A DNA stretch of 64,000 nt, from NCBI RefSeq assembly GCF_002086285.1, contig NZ_MVHU01000014.1, positions 1 through 64,000 on the forward strand, read 5' to 3'. Positions 44,978 to 54,563 of this stretch are shown here, in pieces. The translations under genes were made by a program, and so were the position numbers. The notes under the pieces were generated by a model, which did no database searches, was not told the DNA's origin, and was given only the letters and a program-made list of their open reading frames with translations. The stretch's first letter is position 1. Each line of letters opens with the position of its first letter. The DNA comes from Mycolicibacter kumamotonensis (lineage in GTDB: Bacteria; Actinomycetota; Actinomycetes; Mycobacteriales; Mycobacteriaceae).

Positions 44978-45363
44978 ATCCCCAGCACCTCGGCGGCGAA
45001 CCGTGTCTCGGTGTACTCGCGCACCGACACGATCCGGCCGTCGCGGGTGTCGACGATGAACACCAGGGGGCTGTCGTAGTGGGCGCCGTCTGCGGTGACG
45101 CATTCGCCGTGCGCCTCGATCACCACCGTCTCGCCCTCGTTGATGCAGCGGGTCAGATCCAGGGCGACCCGCAGCCCGCGACGGCGCTCCTGCACCTGCT
45201 GGCGCAATGCGTCCGCGTCGATCGCCTCGCGGGTCAGGATGCTCCAGTAGGTGAAGTCGTCACTGACCAGCGTGAAAATGTCGTTCAAGTCGTCGTCGCC
45301 ACAGATGCCCTGCAGGAACATCCACGCCAATTCCGCCTGCGGGTCGTCGAAGGGGGTGGCCAC
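44974..45363 (-). CDS. SnoaL-like (NTF2-fold) protein, Rv0141c-like
   Basis: 129 residues. Helix AELAWMFLQGICGDDDLNDIF, then DFTYWSILTREAIDADALRQQVQERRRGL and strands (GETVVIEAHGECVTADG, YDSPLVFIVDTRDGRIVSVREYTET) describe an NTF2-like cone fold. Ligand unknown. Its ATG lies within 8 bases of the only usable upstream start of the plus-strand glycosylase gene, so the two 5' ends overlap. Confidence 0.82.
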   Translation of the reverse strand: MATPFDDPQAELAWMFLQGICGDDDLNDIFTLVSDDFTYWSILTREAIDADALRQQVQERRRGLRVALDLTRCINEGETVVIEAHGECVTADGAHYDSPLVFIVDTRDGRIVSVREYTETRFAAEVLGI

Positions 45364-46342
45364 CCCCTCATGGTGGCGTGGCGAAGCGAAGCGGTCAACG
45401 TGGGCCGACGGTCCCTATGATCGCCTCATCGACAGTTCCCTTCGCTGTACCGTCACATTTCCCGGCCCGGCCAGCCCAGCGGTGACGTTGGCCCCGTTGC
45501 GCCGCGGTCCCGGCGATCCCTGCCTGCAGATCATCGACGGCGCCATCTGGCGGACCAGCCTGATGCCCAGCGGGCCGGTGACGGCGCGGATCGCCCGCGC
45601 GGCGCCCGACGCGGTGGACTGCGAGGCGTGGGGTGCCGGCGCCGCCGAGTTCCTCGACGGCGCGCCGGGACTGCTGGGCGCCGATGACGACGCATCCGGC
45701 TTCGCGCCGACCGAGCCGACGGTGGCCGCCGCGCACCGGCGCCTGCCGCACCTTCGGCTGGGCCGCACCCATCGAGTGCTCGAAGCGCTCATCCCGGCCG
45801 TCCTCGAACAGCGGGTGCCGGGCGCCGATGCGTTCCGGGCCTGGCGGCTGCTGGTCACCGAGTTCGGTGCGCCGGCGCCAGGCCCGGCACCGGTGCGGAT
45901 GCGGGTGCCGCCGTCGGCCGAGGTGTGGTGCAGCATCCCGTCGTGGACATTCCACCGCGCCAACGTCGACGGCGGCCGCGCCCGCACCGTCGTCGGCTGC
46001 GCGCAGCGGGCGGCGTCGCTGGAACGGCTGGTGAACCGGTCGGCGGACGAGGCGCGGGCGGCGCTGATGTCGCTGCCCGGCGTCGGCGTGTGGACCGCTG
46101 CGGAGACGGCGCAGCGCGCCTTCGGCGACCCCGACGCGGTCTCGGTCGGCGACTACCACGTCGCGAAGATGATCGGCTGGACGCTGCTGGGCCATCCGAT
46201 CGACGACGACGCCATGCTCGAGTTGCTGGAGCCGATGCGGCCTCATCGGCACCGGGTGGTGCGATTGCTCATCGAAAGTGGGCTGGCGGTCGAACCGCGG
46301 CGCGGGCCGCGGCTGGCGGTGCAGCGCATCAGCTCGCTGTGA
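45356..46342 (+). CDS. DNA-3-methyladenine glycosylase-like HhH-GPD protein, Rv0142-like
   Basis: Up to 328 residues from the GTG at 45356. The conserved part begins around CTVTFPGPASPAVTLAPLRR, and no ATG, GTG or TTG in frame lies nearer, so the start is uncertain. The helix-hairpin-helix LMSLPGVGVWTAAE (about 238) precedes GDYHVAKMIGWTLLG, whose Asp fits the AlkA-type catalytic region. It is expected to remove alkylated bases from DNA. Long helices LEALIPAVLEQRV support the fold. It overlaps the end of the convergent TetR by 14 bases. Confidence 0.8.
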   Translation: MATPSWWRGEAKRSTWADGPYDRLIDSSLRCTVTFPGPASPAVTLAPLRRGPGDPCLQIIDGAIWRTSLMPSGPVTARIARAAPDAVDCEAWGAGAAEFLDGAPGLLGADDDASGFAPTEPTVAAAHRRLPHLRLGRTHRVLEALIPAVLEQRVPGADAFRAWRLLVTEFGAPAPGPAPVRMRVPPSAEVWCSIPSWTFHRANVDGGRARTVVGCAQRAASLERLVNRSADEARAALMSLPGVGVWTAAETAQRAFGDPDAVSVGDYHVAKMIGWTLLGHPIDDDAMLELLEPMRPHRHRVVRLLIESGLAVEPRRGPRLAVQRISSL

Positions 46343-46913
46343 ACGGCGGAACGGCGGTGCTCGCGTCCGCGAATCGGCCCGAGTCGAGAGCCTCCAGTAA
46401 CTGGCCGGATATCCACTCGATCGCGGCGCTGTCGCGCGGTAGCAGCGCCTGCTCGTATCCGATCAGCAGATACATCCCCCAACTGGCGAACAGGTGCGCT
46501 TGACGGTTGTCGCCCAGCACCTGTACCGCCGACTCGTAGAGGATGTCGAAACGTTGCCGGTCGACCTCGGCCTGCACGGCGTGCACCGCCGGATCCGCCG
46601 AACTCCAGGCCCGGATCGCGGCCTCCGCACCGTGCGGCAGTGCCAGGCCGATCTGGATCAGGCTGTCGAGGCGTTCCCGCGGGTCCGGCATGGCCCGGAC
46701 GAATTCCACGTGCTGGACGGTGCGCGCCTCCAGCCAGTGCTGAATCAGGTCGCGGGTGTAGACCGGCCAACTGGCGAAGTAGTGGTAGAACGAGCCCGTC
46801 GTCACCCCGAGCCGATTGCACACTTCGGCCAGCTTCAGGCCGCCGTAGCCCAGTTCGGACAGCACATCGAGACCTGTCTCGAAATACGCCTGTCGGGAAA
46901 GGACCGCGCCCAT
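46329..46913 (-). CDS. TetR-family regulator
   Basis: 194 residues. Helix-turn-helix: SELGYGGLKLAEVCNRLGVTTGSFYHYFASW (about 18-48). The C-terminal helices contain no recognisable ligand signature. It is divergent from the TetR gene at 47028 with 114 bases between; a short inverted repeat lies in that gap. Confidence 0.87.
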   Translation of the reverse strand: MGAVLSRQAYFETGLDVLSELGYGGLKLAEVCNRLGVTTGSFYHYFASWPVYTRDLIQHWLEARTVQHVEFVRAMPDPRERLDSLIQIGLALPHGAEAAIRAWSSADPAVHAVQAEVDRQRFDILYESAVQVLGDNRQAHLFASWGMYLLIGYEQALLPRDSAAIEWISGQLLEALDSGRFADASTAVPPFTAS

Positions 46914-46989
46914 AAGTCGACTTTAGTTCGCTGGGTCCCCGCTGGGTACTCACCACGGGATACAGAAGTGAATGATCGTAATGAGGAAT

Positions 46990-47003
46990 TTACCGACGGG
47001 TAA
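46990..47003. promoter_or_regulatory. Short inverted repeat between two divergent tetR genes
   Basis: TTACC-GACG-GGTAA, 5-base arms with a 4-base spacer, 24 bases before the plus-strand tetR start. Placement suits an operator, but the arms are short and it could be chance. Confidence 0.35.
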
Positions 47004-47027
47004 TCGCTCTGGTGTTAGAATTTCCCA

Positions 47028-47690
47028 ATGGAGGAAATCGCGTTTCCACGGCTCGGGCGGCCGCGCGGCGCCCGGTCGAACGTGACCCGGGAACGCATCG
47101 TCGTCGCTGCCAGCGGTGTCTTCGGTGAGCTCGGCTATCACGCGGCGACGTTTCAGGCCGTTGCCGCTCGCGCGCATCTGACCCGCCCGGCGATCAACCA
47201 CTACTTCGCGAACAAGCAATTGCTGTACCAGGCGGTGCTGAACCGCAACGAGTCGATCCTCGACAACGCCGTCGAGCTGGCGCGCATGGAGAACGGTCTG
47301 ATCGCACGACTGTCCTCGGTCATCTACGCGTTTGCCCAACTCGGCGAAGAGAATCGCACCGCCGCGGCCTTCGCCGTCACCGCGGTGCTGGACGCCCAGC
47401 GGGACCCGGAACTGCGGCTGTTGGTAGGCGACCTGCAGGGGCCCACCCGGCAGTTTCTCACCGAGTCGCTCACCGAAGCCATCAAGCGGGGAGAACTCGT
47501 CACCACGGCGACGATCGAGGACCTGACCGAGACGCTGTTGGCCCTGGTGTGGGGGATCGGGTTCTATATCGCCGCCCTGGGCGACCGCGACGAGTCGGCC
47601 GCGGTGATCGCCAACATGCAGGCGCTGCTGGCGAACCGGCTCTGGCAACTTCGGTCGCCGGCGCCACGGGCCGCCGAAAACGGTGAATAG
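47028..47690 (+). CDS. TetR-family regulator, Rv0144-like
   Basis: 220 residues. The N-terminus (RLGRPRGARSNVTRERIVVAAS) leads into the helix-turn-helix GYHAATFQAVAARAHLTRPAINHYFANKQLL. It stands before the methyltransferase/aldehyde-dehydrogenase/SDR genes, the position of Rv0144. It may control those genes. Confidence 0.88.
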   Translation: MEEIAFPRLGRPRGARSNVTRERIVVAASGVFGELGYHAATFQAVAARAHLTRPAINHYFANKQLLYQAVLNRNESILDNAVELARMENGLIARLSSVIYAFAQLGEENRTAAAFAVTAVLDAQRDPELRLLVGDLQGPTRQFLTESLTEAIKRGELVTTATIEDLTETLLALVWGIGFYIAALGDRDESAAVIANMQALLANRLWQLRSPAPRAAENGE

Positions 47691-47749
47691 GTTGCCTAAC
47701 TTTTTTCGGTAGCATGGCTTGCGACGGCGACACCGAGCAAGCGAGGTAA

Positions 47750-48688
<939 letters not shown>

Positions 48689-48768
48689 CCCGGCGGATCC
48701 GACCGGGCGGCCCCTTTCTTGCGCGGATCTCGGGGCATGACCGGCGCCTCAACGGTAGGAATGGGACC

Positions 48769-50145
48769 ATGACCACTACTACCGGCGTCGCCGATATCGT
48801 CACCAGACTCCGCGACACCTTCGCCACCGGGCGCACGCGCGACGTGCAATGGCGACGCACCCAGTTGCACCGCCTCGAGCAGATGATGACCGAGAACGAG
48901 GCGCAGATCGCCGCGGCGCTGGCCGCCGACCTCGACCGCAAGCCGTTCGAGGCCTGGCTGGCCGACAGCGCGGGCACCGCAGCGGAGGCCCGCTATGCGG
49001 CCAAACACGTCAAGAAGTGGATGCGGCGCAAGTACCGGCTCCTCGAGCTGGCCCAGCTTCCCGGCCGCGGTTGGGTGGAGTACGAGCCGTACGGCACGGT
49101 ACTGATCATCGGCGCCTGGAATTTCCCGTTCTATCTGACCCTGGGCCCGCTGGTGGGCGCCATCGCCGCCGGAAACACGGCGGTGCTCAAGCCATCCGAG
49201 ATCGCCCCCGCCTCGTCTCAGCTGATGGCGGAGATGGTGCCGCGCTACCTGGATACCGAGGCGATCGTGGTGGTCGAGGGCGACGGAGCGGTCAGCCAGG
49301 AGCTGATCGCGCAGGGTTTCGACCGGGTGATGTTCACCGGCGGAACCGAGATCGGACGCAAGATCATGGCCAGTGCGGCCGAACACCTGACCCCGGTGAC
49401 GCTGGAACTGGGCGGCAAGAGTCCGTGCATCGTGGCCGCCGACGCCGACATCGATGTCGCGGCCAAGCGGATCGCCTGGACCAAACTGCTCAACGCGGGC
49501 CAGACCTGCGTCGCGCCGGACTACGTGTTGGCCGACATCACGATCCGCGATGAGCTGGTCGCCGCGATCGGCCGGGCCATCACCGACTTCCGGGCGCAAG
49601 AGCCGCACGGCATGCGCATCGTCAACGACCGTCAATTCGACCGTCTCACAAGCTATTTGGCCAGTACCAGCGGAACGGTGGCGCTCGGCGGCGGCTCGGA
49701 CCCCGCGACACTGCGGATCGAACCGACCGTGGTCGTCGACCCCGACCCGTCCGAGGCGTTGATGACCAACGAGATCTTCGGGCCGATTCTGCCGGTGATC
49801 TCCGTCGGCTCCGTCGACGACGCGATCCGTTTCGTCAACGCCCGCCCCAAGCCGCTGGCGGCCTACCTGTTCACCAAGACCCGTGCGGTGCGCGAGAAGG
49901 TGATCAACCAGGTGCCCTCCGGTGGCATGCTGGTCAACCACCTGGTGTTCCAGGTGTCCACCGCCAAGCTGCCCTTCGGCGGAGTCGGACCGTCCGGGAT
50001 GGGGGCCTACCACGGTCGGTGGGGCTTCGAGGAGTTCAGCCACCGCAAGGCCGTGCTGACCAAGCCGACCCGACCCGACCTGGCGCGCCTGATCTATCCC
50101 CCGTATACAGATAAGGCCTGGAAGTTGGCGCGTCGCCTGTTCTAG
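48769..50145 (+). CDS. Aldehyde dehydrogenase, Rv0147-like
   Basis: 458 residues. NAD-binding IIGAWNFPFYLTLGPLVGAIAAGN, catalytic Glu in VTLELGGKSP, and catalytic Cys in NAGQTCVAPDYVL are intact. It matches the short class-3-like family with a hydrophobic C-terminal end (PYTDKAWKLARRLF). It oxidises fatty or aromatic aldehydes with NAD(P)+. Followed 28 bases later by the SDR gene on the same strand. Confidence 0.94.
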   Translation: MTTTTGVADIVTRLRDTFATGRTRDVQWRRTQLHRLEQMMTENEAQIAAALAADLDRKPFEAWLADSAGTAAEARYAAKHVKKWMRRKYRLLELAQLPGRGWVEYEPYGTVLIIGAWNFPFYLTLGPLVGAIAAGNTAVLKPSEIAPASSQLMAEMVPRYLDTEAIVVVEGDGAVSQELIAQGFDRVMFTGGTEIGRKIMASAAEHLTPVTLELGGKSPCIVAADADIDVAAKRIAWTKLLNAGQTCVAPDYVLADITIRDELVAAIGRAITDFRAQEPHGMRIVNDRQFDRLTSYLASTSGTVALGGGSDPATLRIEPTVVVDPDPSEALMTNEIFGPILPVISVGSVDDAIRFVNARPKPLAAYLFTKTRAVREKVINQVPSGGMLVNHLVFQVSTAKLPFGGVGPSGMGAYHGRWGFEEFSHRKAVLTKPTRPDLARLIYPPYTDKAWKLARRLF

Positions 50146-50173
50146 CGTGCGATCGAATCGAGGAAGGAAGCTT

Positions 50174-51037
50174 ATGCCCGGAGTGCAGGATCGTGTTGTC
50201 GTCGTCACCGGGGCCGGTGGAGGCTTGGGCCGTGAATACGCCCTGACCTTGGCCCGCGAGGGGGCCAGTGTGGTGGTCAACGATCTCGGTGGTGCCCGGG
50301 ACGGCACCGGAGCCGGCCACAACATGGCCGACCAGGTGGTCGCCGAGATCAAAGAGGCCGGCGGCCGGGCCGTCGCCAACTACGACAGTGTCGCCGACGC
50401 CGACGGTGCGGCCAACATCATCAAGACCGCGATCGACGAGTTCGGCAAGGTCGACGGCGTGGTCAGCAACGCCGGCATCCTGCGCGACGGCACCTTCCAC
50501 AAGATGACCTTCGAGAACTGGAACGCCGTGCTGCAGGTGCACCTCTACGGCGGGTACAACGTGGTCCGGGCCGCCTGGCCGCACTTCCGCGAGCAGAGCT
50601 ACGGCCGGGTCGTGGTCGCCACCTCCACCAGTGGATTGTTCGGCAACTTCGGGCAGGCCAACTACGGGGCCGCCAAGCTCGGCCTGGTCGGCATGATCAA
50701 CACCCTGGCCATCGAGGGCGCCAAGTACAACATCAAGGCCAACGCGATCGCCCCGATCGCCGCCACGCGGATGACCGAGGACATCTTGCCGCCGGAGGTG
50801 CTGGAGAAGCTCAAGCCCGAGTACGTCGCGCCGGTGGTCGCCTACCTGTGCACCGAAGAGGTCGCCGAGACCGGCTCGGTGTTCATCGCCGGCGGCGGCA
50901 AGGTGCAGCGGGCGGCGCTGTTCGAGAACGCCGGCGCCAGCTTCGAGAGCCCGCCGTCGGTCGATGACGTCGCCGCCCAGTGGTCGACCATCGCCGACCT
51001 GTCGGCGGCCAAGGCGGCCAGCTTCTCGCTGCAGTAG
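50174..51037 (+). CDS. SDR-family 3-hydroxyacyl-CoA dehydrogenase-like protein, Rv0148-like
   Basis: 287 residues from the ATG at 50174, with AGGAAGG before it. The cofactor loop VVTGAGGGLGREYAL, NDLGG, NAGIL and the catalytic Ser-Tyr-Lys (STSGLFGNFGQANYGAAKLG) are complete. The sequence resembles the dehydrogenase half of peroxisomal multifunctional enzymes (HSD17B4), suggesting a role in beta-oxidation of branched or sterol-derived acyl-CoA. This is family knowledge, not proof. Confidence 0.92.
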   Translation: MPGVQDRVVVVTGAGGGLGREYALTLAREGASVVVNDLGGARDGTGAGHNMADQVVAEIKEAGGRAVANYDSVADADGAANIIKTAIDEFGKVDGVVSNAGILRDGTFHKMTFENWNAVLQVHLYGGYNVVRAAWPHFREQSYGRVVVATSTSGLFGNFGQANYGAAKLGLVGMINTLAIEGAKYNIKANAIAPIAATRMTEDILPPEVLEKLKPEYVAPVVAYLCTEEVAETGSVFIAGGGKVQRAALFENAGASFESPPSVDDVAAQWSTIADLSAAKAASFSLQ

Positions 51038-51062
51038 TGGCCGGTCGCCGGCCTCGGGCCGC

Positions 51063-52580
51063 TCAGAAGCCCAGGCCGGCGAACGCGGCGTTGATCTCCG
51101 AGATCGTGTTCGTGATCAGCTGAACCTCGAAACCGGCCGCCAGCGTGTAGATCGCGGTGTTGGCCGCGAATGGCAGACCGAATGCGTCGAGCAGATCACC
51201 GCTCTGCAGGTTGGCGGTGAACAGGCTGAGGTCGTAGGACGGCACGCTGGTGAGCAGGGCGTTGACGATGTCCGAGGTCCCCGACAGCGCGCCGTTGATC
51301 GCCGAGGTAGCGCTGGTGAAGGCGTCGATGATGTCGGACAACGACGGCAGGGTCGTCATCGCGGTGTGGGTGACGGCGTCGGAGACCGCGGGGGAGAACG
51401 CCGCCATCAGCGCCGCCGGATCGGCCAGGTCACCCTGGAACGCCTGCCAGCCCTGCTCGAGCCGGTCGACGAGATCGTTGAACACCGTCGTCGGGTCGAC
51501 GTCGGGGAACAGCCCGAACGGGGTGGCTACGTTGGCCGGTGCGGTCGAGTATCCGAAGTCGCCGTCGCCGTAGCCGAGGTTGATCAGGTACGTCAGGGCC
51601 GGGCCGAGCAGGTCCTGCAACGGTTTCGGTAGCAGCGCCACCAGTGGTGCGGTCTGATCGATCATGTAGTAATTGGTGAGGCTGTCGGATGTTCCGAGGT
51701 CCGCCGAACCCGGCAGGAGTGTCGCGTTGGCGATCTGCTCGGGTGTCGGGCCGCTGCCGTCCACGCCCCCGTTCAGGTAGGTGCCATGGATCTGCCGGAT
51801 GCCGAGGAAGGCGTTCAGGTCGGCCAGGAAGTTCAACGGGTAGCGGGGGAAGTCGGTGAAGCCGTCGTACTCCATCGAGTAGATGGAGGTGCGGAACGCA
51901 TCGGCCGGGGTCGAGCCGTCGAAGCTGAAGCCCAGGCTCGGCAGGTTCAGCGGCAGGTCGTGCGTTTCTCCCGATGTCGTCTCGTAGCCGCTGAAGCGCT
52001 CGAGAATGCCGCCGTTGGGTGCGCTGGGGTCGCCGATCAGCAGGAACTGCACCGGCGAACCGCCGAGGCCTTCCGCTTGCAGCTTCTCCATCTCCAGGCT
52101 TGCGATCGTCGCGCTCTGCGAGTACCCGAACACGGTGGTGGTGGCGCCGGCCGCATTGTTGGCCTTGATCCAGTCATCCAGGATCGTGAGGCCCTGACCC
52201 ACCGAGGTGGTCTGGGAGGGAAAACCGCTGGCATCGTTGGGGTAGTTGAAGCGCAACACGTTGATGCCGTCGAGCGGATAAAGCCCCTCCGGCGTGAAGA
52301 CGCCGTTCGCGAGCACACCGGGGTAGGTGGTGCCGGGGTAGACGGGGTGCAGCGGATTGTCGATATAGAGCTGGTCGGCGGCCTGCACATAGCCGGACCC
52401 GGGGATCGGGATGCCGCTGCCGCCGATCACCAGCCCGATCGACGGATCGGCGGGATCACCGGCCATCAGGCGCACGGCCCGAGCCTGAACGTCCGGTGGT
52501 GCTATCGGGCTGACCGCGACCATGCCCGCGCCGATCATGGCGCAGCCGATCACTGCATAGGGGCGATGTGCAAATTTCAT
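51063..52580 (-). CDS. Exported PE-PPE-domain serine hydrolase lacking a PE domain
   Basis: 505 residues. A Sec-type signal sequence (RPYAVIGCAMIGAGMVAVSPIAPP) is followed directly by the PE-PPE domain (about 45-290): VIGGSGIPIPGSGYVQAAD, FNYPNDASGFPSQTTSV, and the nucleophile elbow VFGYSQSA (Ser about 152). A ~200-residue helical C-terminus follows. The PE-PPE domain is an alpha/beta hydrolase fold with esterase activity in characterised members. In M. tuberculosis I recall PE1/PE2 (Rv0151c/Rv0152c) at this locus, where an N-terminal PE domain replaces the signal peptide. Confidence 0.9.
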   Translation of the reverse strand: MKFAHRPYAVIGCAMIGAGMVAVSPIAPPDVQARAVRLMAGDPADPSIGLVIGGSGIPIPGSGYVQAADQLYIDNPLHPVYPGTTYPGVLANGVFTPEGLYPLDGINVLRFNYPNDASGFPSQTTSVGQGLTILDDWIKANNAAGATTTVFGYSQSATIASLEMEKLQAEGLGGSPVQFLLIGDPSAPNGGILERFSGYETTSGETHDLPLNLPSLGFSFDGSTPADAFRTSIYSMEYDGFTDFPRYPLNFLADLNAFLGIRQIHGTYLNGGVDGSGPTPEQIANATLLPGSADLGTSDSLTNYYMIDQTAPLVALLPKPLQDLLGPALTYLINLGYGDGDFGYSTAPANVATPFGLFPDVDPTTVFNDLVDRLEQGWQAFQGDLADPAALMAAFSPAVSDAVTHTAMTTLPSLSDIIDAFTSATSAINGALSGTSDIVNALLTSVPSYDLSLFTANLQSGDLLDAFGLPFAANTAIYTLAAGFEVQLITNTISEINAAFAGLGF

Positions 52581-52698
52581 GAGAAACCCCCTAGACGAGC
52601 CTCGGGATCGACGTTAACTTTCCCGTCAGTCGATGGCAAGGGAAATTTCCGGTTGGCGCGCCCTACCTCCGAGCGTGACCGAGGCATCGCGGAGGCTG

Positions 52699-53514
52699 TC
52701 AGCCGAGCAGTGCGGTGCGCAGGCCCTCCCGATCGGCGTCAAGGACACCGCAGGCGTGCAGGAAGCCGTCCAGCGAGCCGAAGTTCCGCTCGATCGACTC
52801 GTGGGCGGCCTCCAGGTAGTCGGCGCGCACACCGAGCACCTCGTCGGAGAGCCGGGCCTCGGTGAAGGTCAGCACCTCCGGGGTGATCTCGCTCTCCGGG
52901 CGCCGCCGGATCATGTCCATGATCCGGTCCCGCAGGATCGGTACCGCGGTGTTGCTGCGTAGGTAGTCGGCCAGCACCGCATCCCGCTCCACCCCGGCCG
53001 CCTGCAGCACCACCGCGACGACGAAGCCGGTGCGGTCCTTACCGGCGAAACAGTGCGCCAGCACCGGCCGGCCCGCCGCCAACAGTGACACCACCCGCTG
53101 CACCGCCCGCCGGGATCCGCCGAGGGTGGGAAAACGCCGGTACTCCTTGAGCATGTACTGGGCCGCGACGTCGGCCGCCGAGTCGGCGTCGGGCTTCTCG
53201 GCCATCATCTTGCGGAAGGCGTCCTCGTGCGGCGAGTAGCTGTCGGGCGACTGGTCGCCGGCCAGGTCGGGGAAGGGCAGCAGGTGCACATCGACGCCGT
53301 CGGGCACCAGGCCGGGCCCGCGACGCGTCACCTCCCGTGGCGATCGCAGGTCCGCGACGTCGGAGACTCCGATCCGCAGCAGCTCTTCGCGGCCGCGATC
53401 GTCGAGGCGGCTCAGCTCGCTGGACCGGAACAGCCGGCCCGGGCGCAGCACGCCGGTGGTCTGGGAAACGTCGCGAAAATTCCACGCCCCGGGCAGTTCC
53501 GGCTGGGAGGTCAC
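52699..53514 (-). CDS. ptpB: Protein tyrosine/phosphoinositide phosphatase, PtpB-like (Rv0153c-like)
   Basis: 271 residues from the GTG at 53514 (TSQPELPGAWNFRDVSQTTG). The P-loop is HCFAGKDRTG, with the active-site Cys and the Lys-Asp pair typical of PtpB. RPGRLFRSSELSRL, VADLRSPREV and the helical lid region (SPHEDAFRKMMAEKPDADS) also match. In M. tuberculosis PtpB is secreted and acts on host phosphotyrosine or phosphoinositides. Gene order supports orthology. Two strong hairpins lie just upstream. Confidence 0.92.
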   Translation of the reverse strand: MTSQPELPGAWNFRDVSQTTGVLRPGRLFRSSELSRLDDRGREELLRIGVSDVADLRSPREVTRRGPGLVPDGVDVHLLPFPDLAGDQSPDSYSPHEDAFRKMMAEKPDADSAADVAAQYMLKEYRRFPTLGGSRRAVQRVVSLLAAGRPVLAHCFAGKDRTGFVVAVVLQAAGVERDAVLADYLRSNTAVPILRDRIMDMIRRRPESEITPEVLTFTEARLSDEVLGVRADYLEAAHESIERNFGSLDGFLHACGVLDADREGLRTALLG

Positions 53515-53547
53515 CTGGCCACGATAAGACACCGGGCCGGCGGCCCC

Positions 53548-53566
53548 GGCGGGGCAGTGCCCCGCC
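53548..53566 (-). terminator. Hairpin 34 bases before the ptpB start
   Basis: GGCGGGGC-AGT-GCCCCGCC: a perfect 8-base stem with a 3-base loop. No U-run follows. It could end transcripts from the small gene upstream or act as a leader structure of ptpB. Confidence 0.5.
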
Positions 53567-53591
53567 AACGGGAGGTGGCCCCCAGCAAAGA

Positions 53592-53618
53592 GCCCCCGAT
53601 CCGGGGCGGATCGGGGGC
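53592..53618 (-). terminator. Strong hairpin after the 47-residue gene
   Basis: A perfect 12-base stem with a 3-base GGG loop; the arm is GCCCCCGATCCG. It lies 19 bases after the stop of the small minus-strand gene. No T-run follows, as is common for mycobacterial intrinsic terminators. It probably separates that gene from ptpB. Confidence 0.7.
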
Positions 53619-53636
53619 CGTGCGTCGGGCTGCGGA

Positions 53637-53780
53637 CTAGATCGGCGGGTAGTTCTGCGGGGGGTAGCCGCCGCCGCCGTCGACACCGCGCAAGCCCCAG
53701 GTGAGGTACTTGAAGAAGAACTCGGCTTCATCGGTCAGCTCGTAATCCGGATTCGGATCGTAACCGTAACCAGGACCCAT
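53637..53780 (-). CDS. 47-residue Gly/Tyr/Pro-rich small protein
   Basis: ATG at 53780, stop at 53637. The chain begins GPGYGYDPNPDYELTDEAEF, then FFKYLTWGLRGVDGGGGYP and ends PQNYPPI. A core of hydrophobic and aromatic residues (FFFKYLTW) is flanked by Tyr/Pro/Gly segments. GAGG lies before the start (TTGAGGGGTTGAT). Independent support: it fills a gap between genes, and a strong hairpin follows its stop. No family recognised. Confidence 0.6.
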   Translation of the reverse strand: MGPGYGYDPNPDYELTDEAEFFFKYLTWGLRGVDGGGGYPPQNYPPI

Positions 53781-53910
53781 ATCATCAACCCCTCAAGTTG
53801 GATTGCACCAGTTTAGTCGCCTCGTCAACGGTCCGACAGCGGTCTGCATAGAATCCTTCCAACCAGTTGATTGAGACCGGATGACTCCGGCGGTCGAATA
53901 GCGAGTGCAC

Positions 53911-54558
53911 ATGCCAAACGACAAGGGCGGGTCGGGGAACTCTGCCCAGGGTCCCTCCCGCCGCGAGGAGCTGCTCGCGGTCGCCACCAAGCTCTTCGCC
54001 GCCCGCGGCTACCACGGCACCCGCATGGACGACGTCGCCGACGTGGTCGGCCTGAACAAGGCGACCGTCTACCACTATTACGCGAGCAAGTCGCTGATCC
54101 TCTACGACATCTACCAGCAGGCCGCGGAACGCACGCTGGCCGCCGTACATGACGACCCGTCCTGGACCGCCCGCGAGGCGCTGTACCAGTACACGGTGCG
54201 CCTGCTCGACCAGATCGCCGCCAACCCGGAGGGCGCGGCGGTCTACTTCCAGGAGCAGCCCTACATCACCGAGTGGTTCACCGACGAACAGGTCGCCGAG
54301 GTCCGGGAGAAGGAGACCCAGGTCTACGAGCACGTGCACGGCCTGATCGACCGGGGTATCGACAGCGGCGAGTTCTACCAGTGCGACTCACATGTGCTGG
54401 CGCTCGGCTACATCGGGATGACGCTGGGGGCCTACCGCTGGCTGCGGCCCAGCGGCCGGCGCAGCGCCAAGGAGATCGCCGCGGAGTTCAGTACCGCACT
54501 GCTGCGCGGCCTGATCCGCGAAGAGAAGATCCGGGTCGAATCCCCGTTGGGGGTGTAG
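53911..54558 (+). CDS. TetR-family regulator
   Basis: 215 residues from the ATG at 53911. Helix-turn-helix: FAARGYHGTRMDDVADVVGLNKATVYHYYASKSLIL. The C-terminal part resembles KstR2-type TetR regulators (EQPYITEWFTDEQVAEVREKE), as I remember that group. It may control the lipid-degradation-like genes that follow; no operator was fixed. It ends 5 bases before the convergent hydrolase. Confidence 0.87.
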   Translation: MPNDKGGSGNSAQGPSRREELLAVATKLFAARGYHGTRMDDVADVVGLNKATVYHYYASKSLILYDIYQQAAERTLAAVHDDPSWTAREALYQYTVRLLDQIAANPEGAAVYFQEQPYITEWFTDEQVAEVREKETQVYEHVHGLIDRGIDSGEFYQCDSHVLALGYIGMTLGAYRWLRPSGRRSAKEIAAEFSTALLRGLIREEKIRVESPLGV

Positions 54559-54563
54559 GCGGT

